A stretch of DNA of 64,000 nucleotides from Bacteroidales bacterium (GTDB lineage: Bacteria > Bacteroidota > Bacteroidia > Bacteroidales > ML635J-15): positions 1 through 64,000 of the forward strand of contig QKHS01000057.1 in the NCBI GenBank assembly GCA_003249955.1, written 5' to 3'. Position 1 is the first letter of the stretch, and every line of letters starts with the position of its first letter. Positions 1 through 8,178 of the stretch are shown here, piece after piece. The notes beneath the pieces are model-generated. The model was given only the letters and a program-made list of their open reading frames with translations, searched no databases and was not told where the DNA came from. The translations under genes and the position numbers were made by a program.

Positions 1-26
1 ATCAATATGTTATATTATAAAAAAAT

Positions 27-704
27 ATGAAACATTTATTATTTATAATTATTACAATTGGGATTATAAGTTGTAATAATTCTAGGAAAGAGAACAATGC
101 TATTTCGACAATTGACTCAACAAATGTACTAGTGCCAATAAAAGCTAACTTGATTTATCCACTTTCGGTTGATTATAGTGGACCTATAGGACAAGATACT
201 ATGTATTTAAATTTGAATAACGAGAAATTACGAATTACTAGACATGGTGAAGCTTTTAATAATAAAGACTCACTGCTATTTGACTTGAAATTAGAATATT
301 ATATTGAAAATATATATATTCAAAAAATTGACGATGATTTGGTTGCGATTTTTGTTGAGTCAGATGGAGATGGTGCAGGAGGATGTGCAAAACGGATCTC
401 ACTAAATTCTAATGAAATATTATGGTCAAAACATTTTGGAGGGTTCAATATGCACCAACCAGTAATTATTGATAACTATGCATATTTAAGTACAATAGGT
501 TTTATTGGTAAGCTTGACTTGAATAACGGTGAGTTTAAATGGAAATTTGAGAACCTTTATGATAAGGGAAAGTACAACAGTTTTGAGGAACCTGTATTTT
601 TTGAAAACAATAAGGTCTTATTTCTTTCTAAAATGCATAACAAATCAGTTTTTGACTCAATATTAGTTGACGATGAACGAGGAAAGATATTGAAAATAAA
701 TTAA
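27..704 (+). CDS. Hypothetical lipoprotein
   Basis: A 225-residue protein of unrecognised family. It begins with a hydrophobic segment ending in a lipobox-like IISC at residues 13-16, so a lipoprotein anchored in the inner or outer membrane is likely. The body contains short segments such as LNNGEFKWKFEN that look like blades of a PQQ-type beta-propeller, but it is too short for a full propeller. It opens the cassette-like array; the repeat that should precede it lies outside or at the very edge of the window. Function is unknown. The lipoprotein call is seen; the propeller resemblance is inference. Confidence 0.7.
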   Translation: MKHLLFIIITIGIISCNNSRKENNAISTIDSTNVLVPIKANLIYPLSVDYSGPIGQDTMYLNLNNEKLRITRHGEAFNNKDSLLFDLKLEYYIENIYIQKIDDDLVAIFVESDGDGAGGCAKRISLNSNEILWSKHFGGFNMHQPVIIDNYAYLSTIGFIGKLDLNNGEFKWKFENLYDKGKYNSFEEPVFFENNKVLFLSKMHNKSVFDSILVDDERGKILKIN

Positions 705-705
705 A

Positions 706-876
706 ACGTAAAACAATACACGCAGTATTGTAAGTCTCTCCAAAATTAGGACGGAAAATAATTAGCATTGTAAAATAAAAACTAAAAACAAAATTATAAA
801 ATCCGGCTCGTAGAGGGTACGTTGGTGGATTCGGGATTACTGATCCGAACGGCACATAGAAGAGAGCTTTAGCAAC
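706..876 (+). repeat. Cassette-array spacer repeat R1
   Basis: Non-coding spacer between two lipoprotein genes. It contains the array-wide segment around AAACAAAATTATAAAATCCGG, then an imperfect hairpin TTCGGGAT-TACTG-ATCCGAA (about 830-849), then CACATAG and CTTTAGCAACA just before the next start. It also carries GTAAGTCTCTCCAAAATTA (730-748), which recurs at the end of the defence island at 30440. Confidence 0.6.
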
Positions 877-888
877 AATAATATCAGT

Positions 889-1821
889 ATGAAGCATATA
901 CTTTTCCTTATGATATTGTTATTCTCATTATTCTCGTGTACTAATAATGAGAAGAATATTAAAATTGACTTCTTTGATATTTCTAAAATATCCTCAAAAT
1001 CATATTACGAAAATGGAGAGATACGGGAAATCAAATGCTTTACTGAAGATGGAATGTTGGTAAAATATTTCTGGGAAAATGGAAATATTAAATGGCAACG
1101 TAAATACAGTAAATATACGTTTGGCTATTATAGTACAAATGGCTATAGTAAAGGCGGGAAATTACTGTTTTCAGCAAGTGTTGTGAATGGCAAAATTAAT
1201 GGAACTGTGTTCAAATATTATCTGAATGGTGCTATTGCAGCAGAAACAGAAATAAAAGATGGCATAAAACATGGTTTTGAAAGAGCCTATTCTACGAATG
1301 GGAAACTAAGAGCTCTGGTTGAGTATTCTAATGGGACTATAATATATTGTCGTGAGGAAGCAGAGGATTCAACAATTTTGCAAGAAAAATTTGCCATGAG
1401 ATATGAATGTTTATTAGATTATGTTGCAAAAGAAGAATTGCTCGTTGATATAAATATTACATTCGGGGGATTTGAATTTACAAAAGATGAAGTTTTGTTT
1501 AGTCATGCTTTTTTCAATATCTCCAACGACACGACATTAATTACTAAAGAAATTGATATCCCAATATATTCTTCTGATACTTCTATAAGTTATAATGTCC
1601 AAAATAATGAAAGATACATGTGCTTATTGGCTTATTTTAACAAAGATCATAGTATTGAGTCTTTGGGGTGTATATATTTTGATGTCGTAAAAGATAAAAT
1701 CAATGCTGATTATTGTGAACAAGGAATAAAAGATTTCTTTATTAAAATCGGGCAAGACGAATGGGAAACCGCTGCAGCATATAGTGAATTAGTCGGAGAA
1801 GAAATGCCAGTAGCAGAATGA
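889..1821 (+). CDS. Lipoprotein with YwqK/MORN-like repeats
   Basis: A 310-residue predicted lipoprotein (hydrophobic start, FSC lipobox with Cys17). Residues about 40-150 hold repeated units of the type YYENGEIRE, FWENGNIKW, YYLNGAIAAE and YSTNGKLRA, the pattern of YwqK-family/MORN-like beta-hairpin repeats. The second half (about 165-310) is an unrecognised domain with beta-rich and acidic segments. YwqK proteins are often annotated as toxin-antitoxin related, but that function is weakly founded. It is a single-gene unit of the cassette-like array. The protein at 5684 carries similar repeats. Confidence 0.75.
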   Translation: MKHILFLMILLFSLFSCTNNEKNIKIDFFDISKISSKSYYENGEIREIKCFTEDGMLVKYFWENGNIKWQRKYSKYTFGYYSTNGYSKGGKLLFSASVVNGKINGTVFKYYLNGAIAAETEIKDGIKHGFERAYSTNGKLRALVEYSNGTIIYCREEAEDSTILQEKFAMRYECLLDYVAKEELLVDINITFGGFEFTKDEVLFSHAFFNISNDTTLITKEIDIPIYSSDTSISYNVQNNERYMCLLAYFNKDHSIESLGCIYFDVVKDKINADYCEQGIKDFFIKIGQDEWETAAAYSELVGEEMPVAE

Positions 1822-1830
1822 ATTACTGTT

Positions 1831-2029
1831 GCTAACAACACCCATATACCATGCGGAGTTTCATGCTGGTAATTACGGGAGTCGCATTTATGCTCCACCG
1901 CCAAATTTTATAATTTTGGCTTTTGTAAAATGAAAAATTAAAATCAAAATAGTAAATCTGGCTTGTTGCGGGTATGCTTGTGGATTTGGGATTACTGATC
2001 TTTACTCTACATAGCTGCAATAGTTAGGC
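1831..2029 (+). repeat. Cassette-array spacer repeat R2 (attC-like)
   Basis: The best-preserved spacer. It starts 9 nt after the stop codon with GCTAACAACACC and ends with GCTGCAATAGTTAGGC just before the next gene. GTTAGGC matches the integron attC core consensus GTTRRRY, and the left end is partly its reverse complement. Inside are a hairpin GCCAAA...TTTGGC (1900-1920) and GGATTACTGATC (1989-2000). Folding and recombination are inferred, not shown. Confidence 0.65.
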
Positions 2030-2057
2030 AATATTTTGAAAGCCATTTAATTACCAA

Positions 2058-2588
2058 ATGAAGAAAGCAATAATTATCGCATTATTGATTCTTGTCGGAG
2101 CTAGTTATTTCTGGTTTGATAGGAACTTATTCTATTATGGCGAAAGTAGATTTTCCTTTTACAGGCTACTTCCATTTAAGATTAAACCAGAGAATCGTCC
2201 TGAATTCGAAAAAGGTTTTGTTTTGTGGGATGCTTATGAGATGTCTCTAATTGGCAATGGAGTTAGATATTTTGACTATGATTCAATAACTGTAGATAAA
2301 ATCATTTCTTATAAATTTAATGATACTATACTAATTGCTAAAATAATTGACACAAAAGGATATGAGTACTCATTTGAATTTACTGAAAATGAAAATAAAA
2401 AAAATGGATTATATTTATCTGTGAAACTTAATTCTGATGTTGATTTATCAACATCAGGAAACCTAAAAAATATTGAAATTACAAAAGACATTAGCAAAAT
2501 GGTACTTATTCGTAATTTAAGTATGATACTATTTATTAGTTTGATGATTTCGTCAATATTTATTTTCAGAAAAAAAGGGAGTAATTAA
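2058..2588 (+). CDS. Hypothetical membrane protein
   Basis: A 176-residue protein with a membrane segment at each end (about residues 4-20 and 148-170) and a beta-rich middle of about 125 residues probably outside the cytoplasm. No family is recognised. The stop is 4 nt before the next gene, so the two share one cassette-like unit and are probably co-transcribed. This is the only clear two-gene unit in the array. The lysine-rich C-terminus (FRKKGSN) fits a cytoplasmic end. Confidence 0.65.
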   Translation: MKKAIIIALLILVGASYFWFDRNLFYYGESRFSFYRLLPFKIKPENRPEFEKGFVLWDAYEMSLIGNGVRYFDYDSITVDKIISYKFNDTILIAKIIDTKGYEYSFEFTENENKKNGLYLSVKLNSDVDLSTSGNLKNIEITKDISKMVLIRNLSMILFISLMISSIFIFRKKGSN

Positions 2589-2592
2589 AAAT

Positions 2593-2925
2593 ATGATCAT
2601 GTTGAATATATTTCAAGAACCAGCAACACCATTTACTCTTTTTAGTTATTCTGATATTTCAATGTTTTTAATAATGAATTTGCTTATTCTAATTCTTATT
2701 AAAACAAGATTGATTAATAAAACTTTTTTGCCTAAACTTTTTCTGGCAGTATTATGGATAATTGTCATTCCAATGGTTTCTTCAGAAATTGAGATTTATA
2801 ATGTTCACAACAAATTTGAAAACGTTGATGGGTTTAATCTCTTGTATGTCAGCTTAAAATACCCAACATGGTGGTTTATTTGGTTGATTAATACTTTAAT
2901 TTATAGATATATTAATTTCTGTTAA
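2593..2925 (+). CDS. Hypothetical small membrane protein
   Basis: A 110-residue protein with about three hydrophobic segments (residues 25-40, 47-62 and 88-108). It follows the preceding membrane protein after 4 nt and precedes an array repeat. No family is recognised. Two closely spaced ATG codons exist (2593 and 2599), so the start is uncertain by two residues. The pair may form one membrane complex, which is inferred only from the shared unit. Confidence 0.6.
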   Translation: MIMLNIFQEPATPFTLFSYSDISMFLIMNLLILILIKTRLINKTFLPKLFLAVLWIIVIPMVSSEIEIYNVHNKFENVDGFNLLYVSLKYPTWWFIWLINTLIYRYINFC

Positions 2926-2931
2926 ACAATA

Positions 2932-3135
2932 GTTAGTAACAACATCAATATGTAATGCGGGGTCGTGGCTCGTCGCGATTTGCAAGTTCATCGCATTTTT
3001 GTTTGCCGCTAAATCTTTTGATTTGACTTTTACGAAGAAATTAAAAAACAAAATTCAAAAAATTGGCTTAGTGGGAATACTTATAAAGGAATTGCTATTC
3101 CTTTCTTGTACTCCACATAGCTGCAACCGTTATAC
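2932..3135 (+). repeat. Cassette-array spacer repeat R3
   Basis: Starts with GTTAGTAACAACATC shortly after the stop codon and ends with CCACATAGCTGCAACCGTTATAC, 19 nt before the next ATG. It contains the inner hairpin AAATC-TTTT-GATTT (3011-3024) and a perfect 8-bp hairpin AAAGGAAT-TGCT-ATTCCTTT near 3086-3105. Arms differ in sequence from R2, R4 and R8 but still pair. Confidence 0.65.
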
Positions 3136-3154
3136 ACAAATTAAAACCCGGAAA

Positions 3155-3758
3155 ATGAAACCAGTACTCGCCATTGTTTTTATTCTACTTATTGCAATGA
3201 TATCTTGCAACAAAACAACTACTAAAGTTAAAATAAATGATGATTTACTAAACTTTTGCTTCAAAGGAAGATACATATTGGGTTTATATTGACTCTGTAA
3301 GCAATACTATTGATAGTGTATTTGTATACGAGCATGATCATTTTTATAGGAGACATTATCATACGGATTATTCAGATTATAAGGTTGAATACTTTACGTT
3401 TAGTACAAGGTCTTCACTTAATTTAGAGTCTGCACATTACGAAATTTTAAGTGGAGAATTAACCGAATATCTCCCATTAAATCCTTATGGAAGAACAATT
3501 TATAGTGACTATGACAAAACATCTGATGGTTGGACAGGTAGAGGTGGAGAAACTTTTACTCACTTAGACTCAATCTTTGTTTATGATCAATACTATTATA
3601 GGGTTTTTAAAGTAGAAGATCCTGATGATACTACTGAAAACTATAAAAAAGACATTTATTATACTAATTCAGAGTATGGTATTCTACGCCATGAAATATA
3701 TTCTGACTCAGTATTACTCTCAAGCAAAATATTAATGAGAAAAAAAATTAAACGATAA
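3155..3758 (+). pseudogene. Frameshifted lipoprotein gene, paralogue of the gene at 6623
   Basis: The first frame starts at ATG 3155 (signal with lipobox ISC) and stops at 3292 after NDDLLNFCFKGRYILGLY. A second frame carries on without a stop to 3758: DTYWVYIDSVSNTIDSVFV, then THLDSIFVYDQYYYRV, DIYYTNSEYGILRHEIYSD and VLLSSKILMRKKIKR. These match, in order, the intact protein at 6623 (YWVYIDTVSNDVDSVYV, EHLDSTFIYDRYYYRV, YYTNSDYGILRHDIYSD, VLLSSKVLMRKNIVR). The frame change lies between about 3256 and 3285. A sequencing error would have the same effect. Each copy sits between array repeats, so this is a duplicated cassette with one broken copy. Confidence 0.85.
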
Positions 3759-3769
3759 AAAAATCTGTT

Positions 3770-3928
3770 TATAACAATACCACACCTTTACTATTGTCAA
3801 CAAATTTTTTGATTTGTCTTTTTGCAAATGAAAAAATAAAAACAAAATTATAAAATTTGGCTTATAGCGGGGATGTTCGTGGATTTTGGATTACTGATCC
3901 GCATGGTAAATAGCTGTAAACGTTGTGC
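3770..3928 (+). repeat. Cassette-array spacer repeat R4
   Basis: Left end TATAACAATACC, right end TAGCTGTAAACGTTGTGC. Inner hairpin ACAAAT-TTTTTG-ATTTGT at 3800-3817, then AAAACAAAATTATAAAATTTGG and the GGATTACTGATCC hairpin at 3888-3900. The middle and right parts closely match R1 and R2. Confidence 0.65.
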
Positions 3929-3948
3929 CACATTAAAAAAAGACAGCC

Positions 3949-4296
3949 GTGACGGACATAAGCAATCGAAATTTTAAAATCTGGAATTATATGGTAAGTC
4001 ATTCAACTTTGATTATTAGAAGCGAAAGACAATATGATGATGTTGAATATCTTATTAAATATGAACCCAATTGTACAATAGATATTGAATTTTCTGGGGT
4101 TGAGTTTATCTCGTTACCTGACAAAATGAAAGGAATCAGGATTAGAAAGGAAAATGGAGTTTATCGATTTGATGAAAATGAGGAACACTTTATAAAAGCA
4201 AGTTCCTGTATAATTGGAGTTAGCCAATTTGACCATACACAAGATAGAATTTCTGATTTATCTCTTGAGTACGATAAAATATTATTAACTATTTAA
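3949..4296 (+). CDS. Hypothetical cytoplasmic protein
   Basis: A 115-residue protein without signal peptide or membrane segment. Translation must start at GTG 3949 to include the leading TDISNRNFKIWNYMVSHS; an ATG lies in frame at 3991 (MVSHSTLIIRSE). The start is therefore unsure. The central motif DIEFSGVEFISLP and the compact acidic composition suggest a small beta-rich protein of the kind found as orphan cassette genes. No family is named. It is the only clearly soluble, non-secreted product in the first 7 kb. Confidence 0.65.
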   Translation: MTDISNRNFKIWNYMVSHSTLIIRSERQYDDVEYLIKYEPNCTIDIEFSGVEFISLPDKMKGIRIRKENGVYRFDENEEHFIKASSCIIGVSQFDHTQDRISDLSLEYDKILLTI

Positions 4297-4298
4297 TT

Positions 4299-4574
4299 AT
4301 GTTCAGTATTTTTAAGAAGGCAATAAAAAATGAAACTGTCGATTTGATCAAGTAAATTTTGAATGACATTTTGCGGAATTAAAAATTAGACTTAATGGTT
4401 AACTATTGTGGAATACATACTGAATTAAATAATCATGGAATATTTGGACAATAACAAATTAGGGCTTGTGTATGAATATTTCGGATGTGTTATTTTTGAA
4501 TAGGGGATTTAAATAAAAGTGACTAAGTTGACAGAATGGAATTTATTGCATATAAACTTGGAATGAAAATAAAA
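4299..4574 (+). pseudogene. Decayed cassette gene remnant
   Basis: This stretch has no long open frame but holds coding-like fragments in different frames: MFSIFKKAIKNETVDLIK (4299-4355), FAELKIRLNG, GLVYEYFGCVIFE and MEFIAYKLGMKIKT. They run in one direction and end where the next array repeat begins. A gene of about 90 residues broken by several indels and stops is the simplest reading. No family is recognised, so this is inference from composition and position. Confidence 0.35.
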
Positions 4575-4577
4575 ACG

Positions 4578-4680
4578 TGTTACAATACACAATGTCGCCA
4601 ATTAGAGAGGCAGTTAACCTGCTAATCTGATAGAAAATTGCTTGTGATCTCTTACTGACCATATTGTTAACCGTTGTAGC
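4578..4680 (+). repeat. Cassette-array spacer repeat R5 (degenerate)
   Basis: Short, diverged spacer. Left end TGTTACAATACACAATG, right end TATTGTTAACCGTTGTAGC, with TGTGATCTCTTACTGACC in the position of the TACTG hairpin of R1, R2 and R4. The AAATTT hairpin is not seen. Confidence 0.45.
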
Positions 4681-4701
4681 AAAAATAAAAAAACGACTTA
4701 T

Positions 4702-5319
4702 ATGAAAAATTATTTTAGCTTTTTAGTGTTTGGACTTTTGATAGTTTCATGTGGACGAGTAGACCCCAATAAACATGTTGACGAAGGCTATGTGAAGGAA
4801 AATATTTATAAAAGCACTGAGATTGGATGGTCTATAGAAATTCCTGATGGGTGGGAAGTTGTGACTAAAGATAAAATTGAAGCAAATGACCAAAAAGGGA
4901 AAGATGCTATTGAAAAAACAGCAGGAACTGAAGTGGACATTAGCGGATTAAAACACTTAATCAGCTTTAAAAAGAATCAATTTAATTTATTTGCATCGAC
5001 ATCAGAACCTTTTAAAGAAGAGTATCCGGGTGAATATATTGAAAATGGCAGGAATTTGAACAAATTAATATTCGATACATACCTGGACCTCGGAATAATG
5101 GCGGATACTTCATCAGGGACTGCTATTATTGATGGTTTAGAATTTAGAACATTTGAGACTAAGATATTTAGTGATGATGGAAAATTGATTCTTAATCAAA
5201 TAATGTATTCAAGATTGATAAATGGATTCGATTTTGGAATAAGTATCAATTATAATAACGATACTGATAGGGATGTGATGTTGAAAGTATTAAAAGAATC
5301 GAAATTTGATAAAAAATAA
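4702..5319 (+). CDS. Hypothetical lipoprotein
   Basis: A 205-residue predicted lipoprotein with lipobox IVSC (Cys17). After the anchor, the phrase GWSIEIPDGWEVVTKDKIE resembles the start of PsbP/DUF1795-like domains that begin with an amphipathic strand followed by a P-x-G-W turn; the remainder alternates strands and helices as those domains do. This resemblance is judged by eye. The product would sit on the periplasmic face of a membrane. Single-gene unit of the array, with a repeat on each side. Confidence 0.65.
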   Translation: MKNYFSFLVFGLLIVSCGRVDPNKHVDEGYVKENIYKSTEIGWSIEIPDGWEVVTKDKIEANDQKGKDAIEKTAGTEVDISGLKHLISFKKNQFNLFASTSEPFKEEYPGEYIENGRNLNKLIFDTYLDLGIMADTSSGTAIIDGLEFRTFETKIFSDDGKLILNQIMYSRLINGFDFGISINYNNDTDRDVMLKVLKESKFDKK

Positions 5320-5459
5320 ATAGACACTAAAAAAACAGTGTGTATATTATGCTGGTTTTAGAGCAATTTGTAAGTTGGGAGCCCGTTGGCAATGAAAATA
5401 ACAGTGGAAAATGGAATGGGCACGAACTCTTGCACGTTATATAGTTGTGGGCGTTTAGT
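5320..5459 (+). repeat. Cassette-array spacer repeat R6a (degenerate)
   Basis: Spacer after the lipoprotein gene, ending in CACGTTATATAGTTGTGGGCGTTTAG, which corresponds to the CACATAGCTGCAACCGTTA right end of other copies. The internal hairpins are poorly preserved. Confidence 0.4.
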
Positions 5460-5507
5460 TTAAAGAATAATATCGCAAATACAAACGTTAAAAATAAAAT
5501 TAAAAAT

Positions 5508-5573
5508 ATGGGAACATTAAAAGAAGATATTAAATCACAATCAGGCTGGATTTGTCAGTATCCCCAAAATTAA
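5508..5573 (+). pseudogene. Truncated cassette gene (21 codons)
   Basis: Between two repeat right-ends lies a start codon and a short frame reading MGTLKEDIKSQSGWICQYPQN, then a stop and immediately the interior of another array repeat. The start has the spacing seen for intact cassette genes, while the 3' part appears to be deleted into the following repeat. It may be a genuine tiny gene, but a truncated cassette is likelier. Confidence 0.4.
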
Positions 5574-5664
5574 AAACGAAATCAAAAGCTTTGACTCCGT
5601 GCGAACTTTGAAAAGTGGTGTTACTATTCCTTTCCTACACTCCACATAGTTGCAACCGTTATCG
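5560..5664 (+). repeat. Cassette-array spacer repeat R6b (3' half)
   Basis: Only the right half of the repeat is present: AAAACGAAATCAAAAGCTTTGACTCCGTGCG through TATTCCTTTCCTACACTCCACATAGTTGCAACCGTTATCGC, 20 nt before the next ATG. The left half seems lost together with the 3' end of the preceding gene. Confidence 0.5.
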
Positions 5665-5683
5665 CTAATTATAAATTTAGACC

Positions 5684-6379
5684 ATGAAACTAATTACAAC
5701 TATACTTCTACTGTTTATATTTTCGACATTTGGAAGATGTCAAAAAATAAATGTATGGATAAATGATACTAGCCTAATATACTCATGGACTTCTTATCTC
5801 GAAGATACTATTTATGACATCCGAAATATTTCAGACGGAGAATGGGAAATTTTTTATGACAAAGATTTTCAAAAAACTTATATGACATTAAATGTCGAAA
5901 ACGGCAAGAAGCTCGGAGAATTAACCCGATATTATAGAAATGGGAAAGAAAAAAGCAAAACTATTTTCGATATACACTCGAATGATAGTATTTATTCTGA
6001 ATGGTCAATAAATGGTAATTTAACTCTAATTAGTTATCTGGACGGGACATATAAACACACGGCAATATTCTTTGATGATGGATCAATAAAGGAAGAAACT
6101 TTTTTTGATGAAAACATGAGTAAGATAAAAATTGAATACTATGTAAATTCCAAATTAAAAAAAATTACAACATCTTATAATTACTCAGATAATAATTGGT
6201 TTAACAAAACTATTGAATATGATTATGCTGGAACTAAATCTATAGAAAGGACCTGGAAAATAATTCAAGAAGAAGCGGAAGAGCCAGGGAGCTATTATGA
6301 GCTTATGATTTCTCTACCAGTAAAATATTATTTAAATGGAATCCCTGTAAACAAAGATGTTTTTGAAACAAATAACTAG
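5684..6379 (+). CDS. Secreted YwqK/MORN-like repeat protein
   Basis: A 231-residue protein with a cleavable-looking signal (hydrophobic to residue 19, then GRCQK, which could also be a lipobox-like site). Residues about 55-170 contain repeated short hairpin units such as RYYRNGKEKSKT, WSINGNLTLISY, IFFDDGSIKEET and YYVNSKLKKIT, as in YwqK/MORN-like proteins and in the protein at 889. Probably periplasmic or surface exposed. Single-gene cassette; function unknown. Confidence 0.7.
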   Translation: MKLITTILLLFIFSTFGRCQKINVWINDTSLIYSWTSYLEDTIYDIRNISDGEWEIFYDKDFQKTYMTLNVENGKKLGELTRYYRNGKEKSKTIFDIHSNDSIYSEWSINGNLTLISYLDGTYKHTAIFFDDGSIKEETFFDENMSKIKIEYYVNSKLKKITTSYNYSDNNWFNKTIEYDYAGTKSIERTWKIIQEEAEEPGSYYELMISLPVKYYLNGIPVNKDVFETNN

Positions 6380-6380
6380 C

Positions 6381-6603
6381 GCTAACAGTCCTATATGTAA
6401 TGCATATTGCATGAAAATATGCAGGTTCCCCGCATTTTCTTTGACCACCAAATTTTAAATTTACTCACCATATTATGATTTTCAATGGTGTCTCCCGAAA
6501 AGTCGGGGCAGGTTGTGATTTGAAATTGACTTTTAAGAACAAAAATTTAAAAACAAAATTATAATTTTGACCGTCTCGTGGTACATAGCTGCTATTGTTA
6601 AAC
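6381..6603 (+). repeat. Cassette-array spacer repeat R7 (attC-like)
   Basis: Left end GCTAACAGTCC directly after the stop codon; right end TACATAGCTGCTATTGTTAAAC, where GTTAAAC fits the attC core GTTRRRY exactly. The interior includes CCACCAAATTTTAAATTTA and AAAACAAAATTATAATTTTG. An extra segment GTGTCTCCCGAAAAGTCGGGGCAGG (near 6490) also occurs in R10 and R11 in related form. Confidence 0.6.
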
Positions 6604-6622
6604 ACAAATTGAAAAATATATT

Positions 6623-7192
6623 ATGAAGTATTTACATTTAATAGGATTTTTTGCCCTCATTACATTAGTTTCTTGTAATAAACAAAAGGAAGAGCTTGTT
6701 AAAATAACACCGGATTTATTAAATTGTTGTTATAAAACAAATTCTTATTGGGTTTATATTGACACTGTGAGCAATGATGTTGACAGTGTTTATGTTGATG
6801 GTTATATACATGATATATATGAACGGGACTTTGTTACAGATTACACAATCACAAATAGTGAATATTTTATTTATACTACAAAATCTTCTTCGAAGTCAGC
6901 GATGTTCAAGATACAACATGATTGTTTAGAAAAAAATTTCGATAATTCTGCTATAATTACAATTTATTGCGATTATAATGGGCCGGCATTTGAACATTTA
7001 GACTCAACTTTTATTTATGACAGGTATTATTATCGCGTATTAAGAGTACTCGTTGAAGAGGACGGAACCGAAGACAATAATACAAGCATATACTATACGA
7101 ATTCAGATTATGGGATTTTGCGTCATGACATTTATTCTGACACAGTATTACTTTCCAGCAAAGTACTAATGAGAAAAAATATTGTACGATAA
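6623..7192 (+). CDS. Hypothetical lipoprotein (intact copy)
   Basis: A 189-residue lipoprotein with lipobox LVSC (Cys18), followed by a mixed beta-rich body. Marked motifs are TNSYWVYIDTVSNDVDSVYVDGY, HLDSTFIYDRYYYRV and the C-terminal SDYGILRHDIYSDTVLLSS. It is the intact counterpart of the frameshifted gene at 3155, so this cassette family has at least two copies here. The family is not recognised by name. The middle of the protein is the most divergent between copies. Probably attached to a membrane and facing the periplasm or surface. Confidence 0.75.
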   Translation: MKYLHLIGFFALITLVSCNKQKEELVKITPDLLNCCYKTNSYWVYIDTVSNDVDSVYVDGYIHDIYERDFVTDYTITNSEYFIYTTKSSSKSAMFKIQHDCLEKNFDNSAIITIYCDYNGPAFEHLDSTFIYDRYYYRVLRVLVEEDGTEDNNTSIYYTNSDYGILRHDIYSDTVLLSSKVLMRKNIVR

Positions 7193-7200
7193 AAACAGAC

Positions 7201-7354
7201 TATAACAACACTATAATATAATGTGGGGCAGATTGCGACTTGTAAGGTTATCTCATTTGCGTTTGCTGCCAGATTTTTTGATTTGGCTTAGAGAGCTTTG
7301 AAAGGAATATTACTGTCTATTTTCTGTACGCTACATAGTTTTGATCGTTGTGTG
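7201..7354 (+). repeat. Cassette-array spacer repeat R8
   Basis: Left end TATAACAACACTATAATATAATG, right end GCTACATAGTTTTGATCGTTGTGTG. Inner hairpin CCAGAT-TTTTTG-ATTTGG at 7269-7286, one pair being a G-T wobble. A GAAAGGAAT...ATTTTC hairpin precedes the right end as in R3. Confidence 0.6.
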
Positions 7355-7374
7355 CAATTATAAAAAATGACATC

Positions 7375-8025
7375 GTGCTAAAAGAGAGATCATTAATTGA
7401 TAAAGAAATAATAGTTCTCAAAAAGGATGCAAAGCAGCTCGACAGAAGAAATACTCTCCAGAATAGATTTCTGTTTGGTTGGATTATTGTCGCATTGGTT
7501 GTTGGAACAATCATTTTCTTTAGGCTTGATTCAGAGACCGAATATTATCTTTTATCCGGGACTGTAGTTATTTACATTTTGATTGTAGTATGGGTTTATA
7601 CTGAGAATGTTATAAAAATTAGGAAACAGAAGAATAATATTGAGTTTGTTTTGGTAGAGAATAAGGCAAGGTCAATTAAAGTTGCTTCGAAAAAATATAT
7701 TGAACTTCCTGAAATAGAAGATGAAGGAGTATTTTATTTGTTTCAGATAGAGGATAATAAAATTCTTTCTTTTGGTGGTCAATATCATTATCCAACTAAT
7801 AAATTTCCAAGTGATGATTTTGAGATAGTGATGTGTTATGGAAAATCAGGAGAATTAGTACTGCTTGAAAAATATGTAAATGGAAATAGAATTCAGCCGG
7901 TTCGGAAAATAACCGGACAAAAAAAATTGGAATTAATGAGTAGTTTAAAATATCCGGACCCGGATAATTTTACGGTTATTGAAGGACAAATAGAACAATT
8001 TGAAAGTATATTAATGGAAAAATAA
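7375..8025 (+). CDS. Hypothetical two-TM membrane protein
   Basis: A basic N-terminal helix is followed by two hydrophobic segments (about FLFGWIIVALVVGTIIFF and YLLSGTVVIYILIVVWVY) and then a soluble domain of roughly 120 residues. The frame is open from TTG 7348, but those first codons lie inside the array repeat end, so GTG 7375 is chosen. An ATG at 7367 is out of frame and stops at once. The start is therefore unusual: the cassette may have lost its ATG on insertion. No family recognised. Confidence 0.6.
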   Translation: MLKERSLIDKEIIVLKKDAKQLDRRNTLQNRFLFGWIIVALVVGTIIFFRLDSETEYYLLSGTVVIYILIVVWVYTENVIKIRKQKNNIEFVLVENKARSIKVASKKYIELPEIEDEGVFYLFQIEDNKILSFGGQYHYPTNKFPSDDFEIVMCYGKSGELVLLEKYVNGNRIQPVRKITGQKKLELMSSLKYPDPDNFTVIEGQIEQFESILMEK

Positions 8026-8030
8026 CTGCA

Positions 8031-8160
8031 CATAACAAGCAATATCGTTAATGGCGGGGGAGTAATTGTGGACATTTTACCTGTATCAAGTTTGTAAACC
8101 GGAGATAGTGACGAAGCCCGCAAACCGCATGGAGATATTTTTACCTGATAGCGGTAATGC
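8031..8160 (+). repeat. Cassette-array spacer repeat R9 (degenerate)
   Basis: Spacer beginning CATAACAAGCAATATCGTTAATG after the stop. Its interior departs from the other copies (AAACCGGAGATAGTGACGAAGC) and it lacks the CATAGCTGCAACCGTT right end. It may be another repeat subtype or a decayed copy. Confidence 0.35.
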
Positions 8161-8178
8161 GAAACTTAAGAATAAATC

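Noticed and set aside
2999-3154. Upstream extension of the frameshifted lipoprotein gene
   Set aside because: This part is array-repeat sequence; the signal peptide starts at ATG 3155.
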